Shown here piece by piece: positions 21,983 to 32,359 of a stretch of 64,000 nt of DNA. Location: NCBI RefSeq assembly GCF_963678635.1, contig NC_087068.1, positions 57,149,896 to 57,213,895 of the forward strand, given 5' to 3'. This stretch comes from Symsagittifera roscoffensis. Lineage: Eukaryota > Xenacoelomorpha > Acoela > Convolutidae. The notes under the pieces were generated by a model. It did no database searches and was not told where the DNA came from. It saw only the letters and a list, made by a program, of their open reading frames with translations. Position 1 is the stretch's first letter, and each line of letters starts with the position of its first letter. Made by a program: the position numbers and the translations under genes.

Positions 21983-24375
21983 TGGCGCAGCCAGCAGTTT
22001 CGACCTCCGAGGATCGAACTGACCTGTTGGGCGTATCCGTATTTTGGCATAAACCAACTGCGGACCCACCACATAGCTGGGACTCGTGGATAGGTCAATT
22101 CAAGTTGGCAATTACTCTAAGAGAGAGATGCGATCCACGAGAGTTATTAAAACCTCCGGGTGTCGTACACGACGATCCTGCTTCAAAACCAGAAGTTGTA
22201 GGGGCGGATGAAGATGCTGCAGCAATCGCAAGTCGTATTGCACGTAATGACGCAGCAGTCCGGAAAGTCACAGAAATGAATGAAGAGCGCCGGGCGAAAG
22301 GTCCCCGAGTTGCACCAGGAGTGTATTATTTCGAGGTTGAACAACGTGTTAAATCTCGCTTATTTTTCTCGCTCGGCTCAGAAGGGAGGAAAAGATTCCT
22401 TCAAAGTTATCCTCATGCAGATTTGAGTGAATTAACGTTTCGGGAATTCCATGAATTCTGTGTTCTCCTATTCAAAAAGGAGAAAAATTTCATCATTGAA
22501 CGTATGCAAATCTACAACGCGGTACATTCAGACCGAGAAAGTTTGGAAGCATTCTATTTACGATTGACGGGACAAGCCGCCCTGTGTGGATGGACAATTG
22601 ATCAAGAAAAGGAAGTCGTCAGAGATATCTTCATTGCCAAAATGAGATATAAGGATATTCAGAGAGAATTATGCATTCATCCAGGTGCCACTCCGGAGGA
22701 TTCTCTGAAATCAGCTTTACTGCAAGAAAAGGGAGCACAGACGGCCACCGACTTGCAAAGGCAACTCGGGAGTTCGTCGTCGTCGGGCAATTATTCCCAG
22801 GCAGGTGCTACTATGGGTCAGAATTCCCGGATAAAACAGGAACCCACCTTCTCTGTCCAGGGTAAGAAACTTTCAGACAGGATTAATCGGGCCCAGAATG
22901 GTAAGAAGAAGGAGATCAACGAGAAATCGAAGTCATGTTATTTCTGTGGTAACAGATTCTCACCAAACCACAAGCAGAGTTGTCCAGCCAGAAATGTTAC
23001 TTGCAGGAATTGTAACAAAAAGGGTCACTTTGCCAAATGCTGTAATTCTAAGAATGTAGCGAACGTGGAAGCTGAGTCAGATGAGACAGTGGAAGAAACA
23101 TGTAATTTCATCACGTCCGATAGTGAGTCGGAATTCACTGTTTTATCTGTAGCAGCTGTGAAACCAAGTCTCCCAATTAAATCAGTGAAAAAGTTGGAGG
23201 TGGTTAATGCAGCCACGGGCAAGTTACGTTCCATCCAGATTACACTACGTTGTGGTAAGACGTTTTTCAAGGCAACAGTGGATACTGGGAGTCCAGCCTC
23301 CTTCGTGAATAAGAAGACAGCAGACTATATTATAAAAACGGTTCCTTCAGCCAAGTTCTTCACGGTTCAAGAAAGTCCAATTGATACAGTTTACGTTGAC
23401 TATAATCGGAAGAAAATTGAATTGATGGGTACGTTGATTGTGGATGTATCATCTTTGGGATGGCATATCAAATCTGCAAAATTCCTTATATCAGAAAATC
23501 GAACACGTTGTTTACTGGGTTTGGATTTGCAACCCCAATTGGGAGTAAGAACAACGCAAGTCAGACCAGATCGACCTTTGGTGGGAGAAGTCTCCCAATC
23601 AAACCCGAATTTAACATCGGATTCATGGAAATCTCACTTTCACCAGAAGTTCCATCGGGTGTTCAATAGAATTGGCAAAGCCAAAAACCACAAAGTATTC
23701 TCTACGTTCAAGTCTCCACTCGTCCCCATTCAAGAAAAGGGAAGGAGAGTGCCGGTGCATATTCAAGATAAAGTTGGTCAGGAAATTCAAAAACTCATTC
23801 ATGAAGGGCACGTGGTTAAATTGAATAAATGTACCAGTGAGTATTTCATCTCTCCGATCGTAATTACGGCGAAGAAAGATGGTTCTGTGAAATTAGCTAT
23901 GGATGCTAAACCTATGAATGAACAAATTCATAAGAATCATTACCAAATGCCAAATTTGTTAGAACTATTGGACTCAGCCGCCCAGATAATCACGTCGGAT
24001 ATTTCAGGAGATGTTTGGTTTACGTCCTTAGATTTAAAATATGCCTTCAGCCAGATTCCGCTCAGTGAGGAAATTAGCCGACATTGCAATTTTAATATCG
24101 TCTGCGGAGAACAAACTGGTACGTATCGGTTCAAGACGGGGTTTTATGGTCTTACGGACATGCCAAAGGAATTCCAAAAAGCGATGGACAATACTCTCCA
24201 GGGTCTGTCAGGAGTATTTTGTTTCCTTGATGATATTCTGATTGTTTCGAAGGGCTCAGTCGAGGATCATAATATTCTTGTAGACAAGGTGATAAGTCGT
24301 CTGGATAAAGAAGGTTTTGCTCTGAAATTTTCGAAATGCGAGTTTTCCTTAAATCAATTATCTTTAAGATATTGA
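21982..24375 (+). CDS. Gag-protease-RT polyprotein (first part) of the young gypsy element
   Basis: 797 codons. Residues 1-300 are the gag capsid-like region. At about residues 319-354 there is a double knuckle starting CYFCG and ending CNKKGHFAKCC, for RNA binding. The protease active site is DTGSPAS at about residue 434, later followed by the LLGLDLQ strand typical of retropepsins. RT runs from about residue 600, with SLDLKYAFSQIPL (first Asp), the FKTGFYGLTDMP helix and the catalytic CFLDDILIV at residues 748-756. The frame ends at SLRY with TGA, in the middle of the RT connection. Gag and protease share one frame, with no gag-pol frameshift. I kept the ATG on the last LTR base because it is the first in frame and the capsid region needs the N-terminal residues. 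Confidence 0.93.
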   Translation: MAQPAVSTSEDRTDLLGVSVFWHKPTADPPHSWDSWIGQFKLAITLRERCDPRELLKPPGVVHDDPASKPEVVGADEDAAAIASRIARNDAAVRKVTEMNEERRAKGPRVAPGVYYFEVEQRVKSRLFFSLGSEGRKRFLQSYPHADLSELTFREFHEFCVLLFKKEKNFIIERMQIYNAVHSDRESLEAFYLRLTGQAALCGWTIDQEKEVVRDIFIAKMRYKDIQRELCIHPGATPEDSLKSALLQEKGAQTATDLQRQLGSSSSSGNYSQAGATMGQNSRIKQEPTFSVQGKKLSDRINRAQNGKKKEINEKSKSCYFCGNRFSPNHKQSCPARNVTCRNCNKKGHFAKCCNSKNVANVEAESDETVEETCNFITSDSESEFTVLSVAAVKPSLPIKSVKKLEVVNAATGKLRSIQITLRCGKTFFKATVDTGSPASFVNKKTADYIIKTVPSAKFFTVQESPIDTVYVDYNRKKIELMGTLIVDVSSLGWHIKSAKFLISENRTRCLLGLDLQPQLGVRTTQVRPDRPLVGEVSQSNPNLTSDSWKSHFHQKFHRVFNRIGKAKNHKVFSTFKSPLVPIQEKGRRVPVHIQDKVGQEIQKLIHEGHVVKLNKCTSEYFISPIVITAKKDGSVKLAMDAKPMNEQIHKNHYQMPNLLELLDSAAQIITSDISGDVWFTSLDLKYAFSQIPLSEEISRHCNFNIVCGEQTGTYRFKTGFYGLTDMPKEFQKAMDNTLQGLSGVFCFLDDILIVSKGSVEDHNILVDKVISRLDKEGFALKFSKCEFSLNQLSLRY
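21983..21997 (+). promoter_or_regulatory. Primer-binding site of the young gypsy element
   Basis: TGGCGCAGCCAGCAG follows the LTR with no gap and starts with TGG, complementary to a tRNA 3' CCA end. It also encodes the first residues of gag, because the ATG begins on the last LTR base. The priming tRNA was not identified. Confidence 0.6.
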
Positions 24376-27300
24376 TTCAGAAGGATACAGACCGAAACGC
24401 TCTAAGATAGAGGCAGTACTTGCTCTGGAACCACCAAGGACACTCAAACAACTCCGTTCATTCATGGGCATACTCAACCATCTACAACGGTTTTTGCCGA
24501 ATCTTCAGGTCCAATCCGACCAATTACGCCCGTCACTGACGGCAGGTAATAAAAGCAAATTTGAGTGGGGGGAATGTCAGCAAATGGCGTTTCGCAACAT
24601 CTTGCAGTTGATCGCGAACATAACAAAAATGTATCACTATGACCAAAGTCGGAACTCGCGGGTGAAATGTGACGCTAGTCATAGTGGTCTGGGTGCAGCA
24701 TTAGAACAGGAGATAGAAGAGGATGTTTGGGTGCCAATTGCTTTTGCATCACGTTTTCTAAACGATCAGGAGAAGAAATATAGTACCAATGAATTAGAAC
24801 TCCTAGCAATTGTATGGTCGTGTGAGCATTTCCGAACGTACTTGTTAGGGAATCATTTCGTGATTCTAACTGATCACAAAGCAATCATATCTGCATTAAA
24901 GACGAACCGCGGAAACAAAACTTATCAGTCACGTTTAACTAGATGGGCTGATAGGTTATTACCTTTCGATTTCGATATTTTCCATATCTCCGGCTGTAAG
25001 CTAGGAATCGTGGATTACTTATCTCGTTTCCCAACATTTGAAGCTCCACGACCGAGCAGTTTTGACGAACAATATGTCGTCAAATGCAATAGTCGATTCT
25101 TTGATGCATGTGAATTCTTGGACGGTTGGGCCAAGCATCATACTTCAACTGAGGAGTTATCCAATACCGCGGAAATAAGTCAGGATTATGTCGTACCTGA
25201 TCAAATTAACCTAGTTGGGTTATTGGGAAATTGTCAATCTCGGATCAATTGTCCCGATATCAATAGTTCACTTGTTGCATCGGACAATTTTGGAAATATA
25301 CCGGTAGAGGGCGTCTTATTTCAAGACATTCAACCTACATCGGAAAGTTTCTATCCGCTAGAGGGCGACAAAATGTTAGCCATTAGTCAAAATAACTCCT
25401 CTAATCTATCGATTTCTTCTCCGCTAGAGGGCGTCCAACGTGTTGGCTCGTATTCTAGCCAATCAGCGTCGAGTATTAACATGCCGAATTTTGCCACTTT
25501 CTCAGCATGGATCACAATTTATCTGCCATTTCCAATTTCATTGTGGATTATTACTTTGGCCGTGAGCGGTTGTCATCTGTTGGCATTAATAATCAATTTT
25601 TTTGTCTTGATTTCATCATATCGGATTGGTTGGAGTGCAATTAGTTTGAGTGTTTTTCACTTTCAGACTGCAATGAATCCCAACACAAGTACCAACAACA
25701 CAAACGACAGTTTCGAGCAGTTGTTAAATCAGTATCTGCCGGTCACTCAACATTGGTTCTCCTCAGATAGAGCCAGGCCGCGGTTTCGCGCGGGGGCTGT
25801 TCGACCCAGAAGATCTTCAACAGTTCAACGAGGAGTAGAACTGAGGAGTCAATACGCCCGTATTCTAGCGAATTTCAGGCCCAAACGGGGCAGGATACCA
25901 AAACAACAATCTCAGTCAGTCAACAGTCTCGAGATCTTAAAGTCACCAGTGGTCGCTGCGGACCAGAAATCGTTAACCGGACTGGTGGGAATTCTGGACT
26001 CAGATGTATTATCGGAGCTCACGGATGAAGATGCCAGTTTAAGCCTCATGAAACGTGCAATTGTCAACCGGGATTACGAAGGATTTTGCCGTATCGATTC
26101 CTATATTAAATCATTTTGGCATTGCGCAGCGGTAGTTGATGGCTGTGTTGTGGTGGATAATAGGATCGCTATTCCCATGTGTCTACGCAAACTTTTGTTA
26201 TCTCGACTCCATAGATCGCATGCGGGTCAGTTAGCAATGGTTGACGCAGCACAATACATCTGGTGGCCCCGAATGCATCGGGACATTATCCAACTGTGCA
26301 AAGATTGTCCTCAGTGCACAAAGTTTGGTAAGAATTTGAAAGCGAACGTATCATTTAATTCATCCAAGCCTTTACCTCTTTTATCGGGTCCTAATGAAGA
26401 GCTGAAACTTGATTACGCAGGCCCTCTACTTGACTCATTTGGTAATAGTATTTATATCTTGGTCGCAATCGACCGTTATTCAAAATATCCGTCGGCTATG
26501 ATTACGCGTTCCACGGGAGGACGGAAGATCATTAAGTTTCTCAAGTCATATATTCAACAGCACAGTATCCCCAGATCCATTAAAACAGACCAGTACTCCG
26601 GTTTTAAAAATAAATTAGTGCAAAATTTTTGTCTAGAGAAAAATATTGTACAATATTTTTGTCCGGTGGGGGACCATCGTGGCTGTGGTTTAGTCGAACG
26701 GTCGATACAAACAATTAAGCGTCGTTTGGGCGCCTCTCGGTTAAGTTCGGATTTCTCTAATGTTCAGGATACCCTTAGGAATATTATTGAAGATATCCGG
26801 GTTACAAAAAATTCAGTTACCGGGGTCTCCCCGTTTGAACTTCATTTTGGTCGTCCTCCGAATACGGAGCTATCTATAGCGGCTGATCGTTTAACTTCGG
26901 GAATTCATTTAGACAACCAACGTTTGGAACGGGACTTGCTCACACCAGAGCAGCGACGGGAGCAATGCGATAGTCGTCCCAGAATCAAAGTCGTCAAGAA
27001 AGGGCAATCAAGCCCGACGGTGTCTCCACATTTTGGTGGAACCACAGACTCAGTAGCGGATACACCCCACTACCGTGCACTGGAGAGCTTGGCACAATCC
27101 GCAAACCAGTGGTTGTCATTGAAAAAGTCTCTGACACATCAGGAGGGAGTCAAAGCCCTGAAGACCCTGACGGAGAGAAATCAAATCCTCGCAGCCACTC
27201 TTCGTTCGAACTTGTCCGCTGGTACCCTCAGATTCCGGAACCAAATGCCAACGGAACAAATTCGCCCTTCGTTGCCAAAACGTAATTTGGACTATTTAGT

Positions 27301-28399
27301 ATTGAACGAACCAAATAAGGTCGAAAATTTTCGGAAATTTCTAAATAGGAAGTCTGGCAAAGAACTTTTCAAACCTTATAAGGGCAAAATCGTGCGGATC
27401 ACTGATTCCACATATATTTCTGATAAAGGGAAAGTTATTAGAAGGAATCACTTGGCAGTGCGTCTTAAATCAACCCCTCTAAGTTTTTCAGGAAAACAAC
27501 TAACTCCTGTGAAGAAAGGGAAGAAACGCCCAAACGTGCCATCTTCAACATCATCATCGGAAGACAATAGGCCTCTCAAACAATCGGGTTCCAGGCAACG
27601 TATTTCAGCGAAAACAGTGTACGTGCCTGCTCATTCGAAATTCCCCTCTATGCCAGTTTCACATACTCCACCCCGCAGTCAAATGGTGGCGTCGAAATTA
27701 AGGGAAGATGCAACTTCGGAGGCTCCGGGTATACAGAACATCCCGTATCCACAGCATTCTACTCCGGTGGTAGACTTGACAGTTTCTTCCTCTACGTCGG
27801 GTAATCCAGGAACAGAGGCTCCTATTAGCGTCAAACCAAGGTGTATTAACGTCAAACCGAAATCTACAGTTATTGTCTCTTCCTCTAAGTCTGGCAATTC
27901 AGGAGCGGAAATTCCTATTAGCATCAAGTCAAAGGCGCCAATTCCAATAATGACCCCAGTAGGCTCAGATCTTATTCCCATCTCTTCAGACGAAGAATCG
28001 TCAATCTCGAAGTCACAAGTAGGAACTTCATCAAAATTGGTAGCATCGGGCTCTAACACCCAAGATAGTCACGGCATACTTTCGGAACAGGATGGGAATA
28101 TGTCTTCTTCGTCAAATTCGTCACGATCTTCTTCTCGACGGAAAAAGCAAACTACATTCTACGGTAGCCCTATTAGACACTCAGTTAATGTCATTCAGTC
28201 TCAGTCAACAACTACGCCTCCGTCAACTCCTGCCTCTCCGGATAAGAAAGTCCGTTTTGTCGTGTCAGGTTCTGATCGTCCTAATCAAGTAAGCCAGTCT
28301 CGGGCTGATATACCCGAGGATTCCCCAAAACATAGGAAATTTATTCGTTTCCCCAAAACGAGTACTTCCGACTATCCTTCGCGTCGGTCAGATAGATAA
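24373..28399 (+). CDS. RT end, RNase H, membrane segment, integrase and tail of the young gypsy element
   Basis: Continues Pol in the +1 frame. IDSEGYRPKRSKIEAV directly after the break is the RT thumb start. An ATG occurs only at 24,464, so this is not a separate gene. Counting from that ATG: RNase H at about residues 65-210 (CDASHSGLG, NELELLAIVW, TDHKAI); a region at 260-345 with three PLEG-type repeats; a hydrophobic stretch at about 345-400 with two or three predicted membrane helices; integrase zinc site HRSHAGQ ... CKDCPQC at 582-615; DDE residues in KLDYAGP (about 649), KTDQYSGF (about 707) and GLVERSIQ (about 744); a small barrel at about 965-1,000; and a long Ser/Thr/Pro-rich tail to 1,311. 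The break at 24,370 may be a mutation or a base error. Confidence 0.93.
25301..25433 (+). repeat. Three CCGCTAGAGGGCG-type motifs in pol
   Basis: CCGGTAGAGGGCG at 25,301-25,313, then CCGCTAGAGGGCG at 25,355-25,367 and 25,421-25,433. The DNA word is kept while the sequence between the copies is unrelated. It resembles the core of the CTCF consensus (CCASYAGRGGGC). In the protein it gives repeated VEGV or PLEG residues. Confidence 0.55.
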
Positions 28400-28695
28400 A
28401 ACTTTTGTATTTTCGAATTCAGCATTTGGTCCAGAAATCATACAAACTATCGTACCTTGTCTAATTAAAACTTTCGCATTTATCAATTCAGCATTTGATC
28501 CAGAAATTATACAAATTTTTGTATCTTGTTCTCGCCATAATCTTTAAATTCATATCAAACCTTTATCTATGATAGTCATTTTCCATAAATCTCTTTGTCT
28601 ACATGATGTTCTTCATGGTTTCATCTGTAAAAGCGCATTTATTAATTTTGTACTTAAGAGTAAAGAAATTCAAACACGGTTTGAATTCTTTTCCC

Positions 28696-28707
28696 GAGAG
28701 GGGGAAA
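28696..28707 (+). promoter_or_regulatory. Polypurine tract of the young gypsy element
   Basis: GAGAGGGGGAAA, purines only, directly before the 3' LTR. This is the usual start site of plus-strand DNA synthesis. Confidence 0.85.
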
Positions 28708-28987
28708 TGTGGTGCGTCGTTGTTTAGTCTTAAACATGACGTCATCAGTGTGCTAGCTATTCGTGCTAAACTCCATTATCGGTCAAGGTCGTTACCGACC
28801 TGCCAATCCACTTGAACCTTAACAGCATGCGCTCTATTCACTCTCTATTCAACTTATGAAAGATTTAAGTTGTATTTACTTCTATTGTCATGACATTATT
28901 TAAATACTAATCTATCTATATTATCTATATGATAAAATAACAAGGAGAATTGATTCTTGTTTTAAAACTGTCTTTCGACGTTTCACA
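28708..28987 (+). repeat. 3' LTR of the young gypsy element
   Basis: Identical to the 5' LTR in my base-by-base reading, preceded directly by a polypurine tract and followed by the target duplication CTACT. Confidence 0.97.
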
Positions 28988-28992
28988 CTACT
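28988..28992. repeat. Target-site duplication CTACT, right
   Basis: Partner of 21,698-21,702. Joining the flanks across the pair restores the RNase H frame of the giant element. Confidence 0.9.
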
Positions 28993-29600
28993 GAAGCATC
29001 AGTGTCGAGAACGTACATGCCCTTCTCTGTGGGCATGCCTAGCACTGGCGCCTCGCACAGTTCCCTCTTTATATTCTCGAAGGCTTTTCATGACCCAATT
29101 CTTATGCGAATACAGTCTTTTCTGTCCTTCTTCCGCAGAGGGCCCTGCCAGAGGGCAGAGCCCATGTCCAGTGTTGTGAAGAACTTGGCATCGCCAAGTT
29201 TTGAGAGGCTCTCATCTATCCGCGGTGCCCTCTTCTAATTTGATTTCGTCTTCAACAAAATTGCAACAACCGATATCCGCCTTATGTTTTGAAAAAACAT
29301 CCGCGTTCCGATTTAAAACCGCCCTCAATAATTCAAATTCTCCCTCACCTATTTTCCCTTTCAAGTGTTCTATCTCCGACAAAACCGGTTTGTCGGGTTT
29401 TAGTCAATATGACGAGGGGCGTTCCGGAAAATTCGAGCAGCTCAATAGTTCGTCGTCAGTTTTTGATTTCAGTGAAAACTGTTTATTGAAAGATTTCATT
29501 TCAATATTTTTCTTAAAATCATATTTTTATTGGCATGGCTGGGGCAGTCTTTCACATTAATTCTTTTCAAGTTTAGTGTCTCCTCATAGTCGGTCCTCAT
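28993..29600 (-). pseudogene. RT remnants of the giant element, with two internal deletions
   Basis: Reading leftward from 29,600: a polar stretch, then KPDKPVLSEIEHLKGKIGEG and an acidic FVEDEIKLEEGT-type end of the pre-RT region. This is joined abruptly to ESLSKLGDAKFFTTLDMG (RT strand with the first catalytic Asp), then after about 15 codons abruptly to FENIKRELCEAPVLGMP, which belongs to the RT/RNase H connection. The fingers and the YxDD-containing palm are missing. The last residues before 28,993, YVLDTDASV, are the RNase H start. The missing parts show deletion, not only point decay. Confidence 0.75.
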
Positions 29601-30095
29601 CGGCAAAGCGTTGCCAAGTTTCTTTCCTTGCTGGATTGAAACCGTGGTGTCCAGTGTGTTCAATAGTGTGAAACCGTGGTGTCCAGTTCTGATCTTGTGC
29701 TGGAGAACCTCTCTGAGTAGGTGTCGATTTCTGAATTCTTCGATATGTTGTCAACGGACGAGTCTGCCACGGAGCACGTCTCCATTGCTGGTTCCGATTT
29801 ATACGCTCTGCTCATCCATCTAAATTCCCGGACAATATCTTACGTGGGGCGTTCCGGAAAATTCGAGCAGCTCAATAGGCCGTCGTCCGTTTTTGATTTC
29901 AGTGAAAACTGTTTATTGAAAGATTTCAATTCAATATTTTTCTTAAAATCATATCTTTATTGGCATGGCTGGGGCAGTCTTTCACATTGTTTCTTTTCAA
30001 GTTTAGTGTCTCCTCATAGTCGGTCCTAATCGGCAAAGCGTTGCCAAGTTTCTTTCCATGCTGGATTGAAATCGTGGTGTCCAGTGTGTTCAATA
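29416..30095 (-). repeat. 250-bp direct duplication in the pol relic
   Basis: 29,416-29,665 and 29,846-30,095 match with only a few differences at an offset of 430 bp. Between them lies a misplaced 158-bp piece (29,687-29,844), and at the left junction a short doubling of GTGAAACCGTGGTGTCCAG. Confidence 0.85.
29687..29844 (-). repeat. Copy of the RNase H-integrase linker placed upstream of RT
   Basis: Matches 20,531-20,692 with few differences in the same orientation. In the element's normal order this sequence is kilobases downstream. The junctions with the flanking 250-bp repeats are abrupt, so it came from template switching or recombination between element copies. Confidence 0.85.
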
Positions 30096-30640
30096 ACACA
30101 CTGGCACACAATCTGTTTCGTGTTACTGAAAAGCTCCGGCCTAAAATCACTGAGCTTTGAATATTTGGTTTGGGTACCAGACAAACTTGTTTTCTATCAT
30201 TTAATGACTTTAAGTTTCTCATCCTAAAAATCGCTACAACAGCCTGTCCCGGCTGTAGTTTTACTTTTCTGTCCAAAAAAATGGCACCTCGTCCGTCATT
30301 ATTCTATTAATCGGTCGCTTAACATACTTCCGGTCCGGGTTTCTAATCCTTAGTAGTCCCTTTTTCAAGTCAATCATCATATCAAAATTCCTGGCGAAGG
30401 CACGGCCCAAGATGAATTGGCGTGAGTCGTCCAGATTCTCGACTACAAGGAAGCTCATTCAAAGGTCCCGTACGCCCATGTGAAGGACTGACTGTTATCG
30501 GTGTTCTTCCGGCTACGTACATTGCTCTGGGGTTGGCTGCTGCCAATCTGAGGTTAGTCGGAATTACGTCTTCCCTCGTGAAGCCCATTCTTACCAAGTC
30601 TTTACTGGCATAACGCTAACCACTCATCCTGTATTTAGAA
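29926..30640 (-). pseudogene. Protease and following region of the giant element
   Basis: Near 30,620 the - strand reads KIGVTGLLNTG followed by TGA. In retropepsins this place is DTGA, so the catalytic Asp is Asn and the next codon is a stop. 30,597-30,382 and 30,458-30,261 continue with AGRTPITV, a frameshift, then RQFILGRAFARNFDMMIDL, the second half of a retropepsin. 30,276-29,926 is the region between protease and RT, ending in a Lys/Asn-rich stretch. This copy has no active protease. Confidence 0.75.
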
Positions 30641-30872
30641 GTCCTGTTACTCCGATTTTCTTCTCATTGGTGTCTAGCAGATGTACAGTCACATTTGCTT
30701 CGTATCCTATGTAAACCGCATCTTACTCCATCATGGCGTCATGGCCGATTCTACGGACCTTAAAATCTTCTTGACCCAAATAGATCTGCCCTATTTGGTC
30801 ACTATCTGTTGTGACGTAGGTCCTAGTATAGATACTGATCCCGTCCACATTCAACATCACGTGATATGCTCC

Positions 30873-31200
30873 CTAGACTTCCACGTAGCGCCCGTGAAGT
30901 TTCTTTATTCGAGGGCCACCAGTTGTCAACAACGGTCGCACAGCCCTTGATTCAGTGCGTGGCTCTACCTGTCTCAGATAATCTGCATATGTATCCAAAT
31001 GAATCATAGTGAACTCTGAGGGTTCAACTATGTTCCTGATCACCTGATGTCCCGCCACTGAGATTATTGACTGTATTTTGCTTCCTTGTGGCACCATGCC
31101 GAACGTCTGCCCGGAGATCATTTTTAGTTTCATGCTCAAACTGCTTGGTGCTTTCGTTTCTTCCACCTCCGAGGCTTCAAAGGCGTTAAACCTTTCCTGA
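30873..31200 (-). pseudogene. Start of the pol region, giant element
   Basis: 31,166-30,873 is an open piece of 97 codons. In the + direction the similarity to coding sequence stops near 31,200. The encoded part has a strand-rich pattern (KLKMISGQTFGMVP) and is followed, after a stop, by a readable YLGQEDFKVRRIGHDAMME, leading into the protease. I do not recognise a domain. No start signal, LTR or knuckle is visible upstream, so the 5' end of this element copy is missing or unrecognisable. Confidence 0.5.
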
Positions 31201-31224
31201 ATTTTTTCATTTTCTAGTTTGAGC

Positions 31225-31860
31225 TTGACAAAATTATGATAACTTGGGCAGATTGCAAACAGTTTAAAAATCCTTCCAAACTTGTTTTCAGTACTTTTCT
31301 GCTAGTGCATAAATGAAATGGTTTGAATTGCAACACTTTTACAAAAATTAAAAAAATTTTTTTTTGAAAATCAGGAGTTATTTCGATTTTTCCAAAGAAT
31401 TCTCTTTCAAGCTTTCTGAACTTCCGTTGCATTCAAGACACTACACAGCCGCGGTTATAACATTTTTTCGAAGGAGCATATGAAAAAAACTTCTAAAACT
31501 TTTGGGCATTTTGTTTTTGAGTCAACCAAATTGATTCTCTGAGCTCACCCAAATTATTAAAAAGACCTTTTTTCGACAAATTTTTAGGTAGTTTTTTGCT
31601 CTTTTTGGAAAATTACGTCAAAATTGAAGGTCAGCCAATCACAAAACAGTACAGGTGCGTACCCTTTGGGTCAGCAGGCGGTCAAATTTTTGGATGGAGG
31701 CGTCTACTGTACCTCCTCAATTTACATTTTTGACCCTACAAATTCTTTTGAGGAGGGACTCATGTAAGATTACGTGAAGTGTATTAGATTTCAGCTACAG
31801 GATCGTTTCAAACTTTCGGGAGAAACTGCTCACAAGATTTTTCTAGCTTGACTTTGAACC
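31225..31860 (+). repeat. Dispersed repeat, left member of a direct pair
   Basis: Matches 34,885-35,660 over most of its length with visible divergence and some insertions. Contains a piece (about 31,640-31,735, CCCTTTGGGTCAGCAGGCGG) that also recurs in the CAGGGGCGGATC-type repeats at 60.6 and 63.4 kb. No coding capacity. Confidence 0.75.
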
Positions 31861-32359
31861 CTGAAATAGTTACATGTTTTTTAACTCAACGTGATCAAAT
31901 TCAGCTGAAAGTAATCAACCAACGAAAAAATTTATTTGTAAATATTCATTTCTTAAAAATCTTGCTCATCTTAATTTAATATAGACTGACGCACCTGTAT
32001 CGATTAGAACGAACGTCTGCTTCAATTAGAAAGAAAATCTGCAAAACGGTTGCTTTAAATTGGAACTAATTTTTGCGCTTTTCTCAGACTGCGACTTTAC
32101 ATTGCGCTTTTAAAGAGCGTTTTGAATGGGACTGAACTGAGTTTCAGCAGAATTTGAGAAAAAGATTCCAGTTTTTTTTCAGTGATTTTTACCATTGATT
32201 ACCCGAGATGTATGATTACTATTGGATGCTTTGAGGGAACCTAGTGTAGCAGCGGACATCGTGCCCGCATTCACAAGCGCGTTTGAATGTCGAAACCACC
32301 GAGAAGATCAGGCTGTTGCTAGAGAAGGATGAAGACCTGGGTGTCTGAACGTGACACAC

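Larger units (their letters stand above)
21703..28987 (+). mobile_element. Young Ty3/gypsy LTR retrotransposon, nested insertion
   Basis: 7,285 bp bounded by two 280-bp LTRs that begin TGTGG and end TTTCACA. They read identical base for base. The insertion is flanked by a 5-bp duplication CTACT (21,698-21,702 and 28,988-28,992). It sits inside the RNase H start of the giant element, between the codons for LDTDASV and AISG. Internal parts in order: primer-binding site, gag with CCHC knuckle, protease, RT, RNase H, membrane segment, integrase, small barrel, Ser-rich tail and polypurine tract. Identical LTRs imply a very recent insertion. One frame change inside RT means this copy, as sequenced, could not make a whole Pol. 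Confidence 0.97.

Noticed and set aside
27679-28059. 126-codon open frame on the - strand inside the gypsy tail
   Set aside because: Antisense shadow of the Ser/Thr/Pro-rich coding region.
29002-30029. Several + strand open frames over the pol relic
   Set aside because: The - strand reading matches RT, protease and linker motifs; the + frames match nothing.
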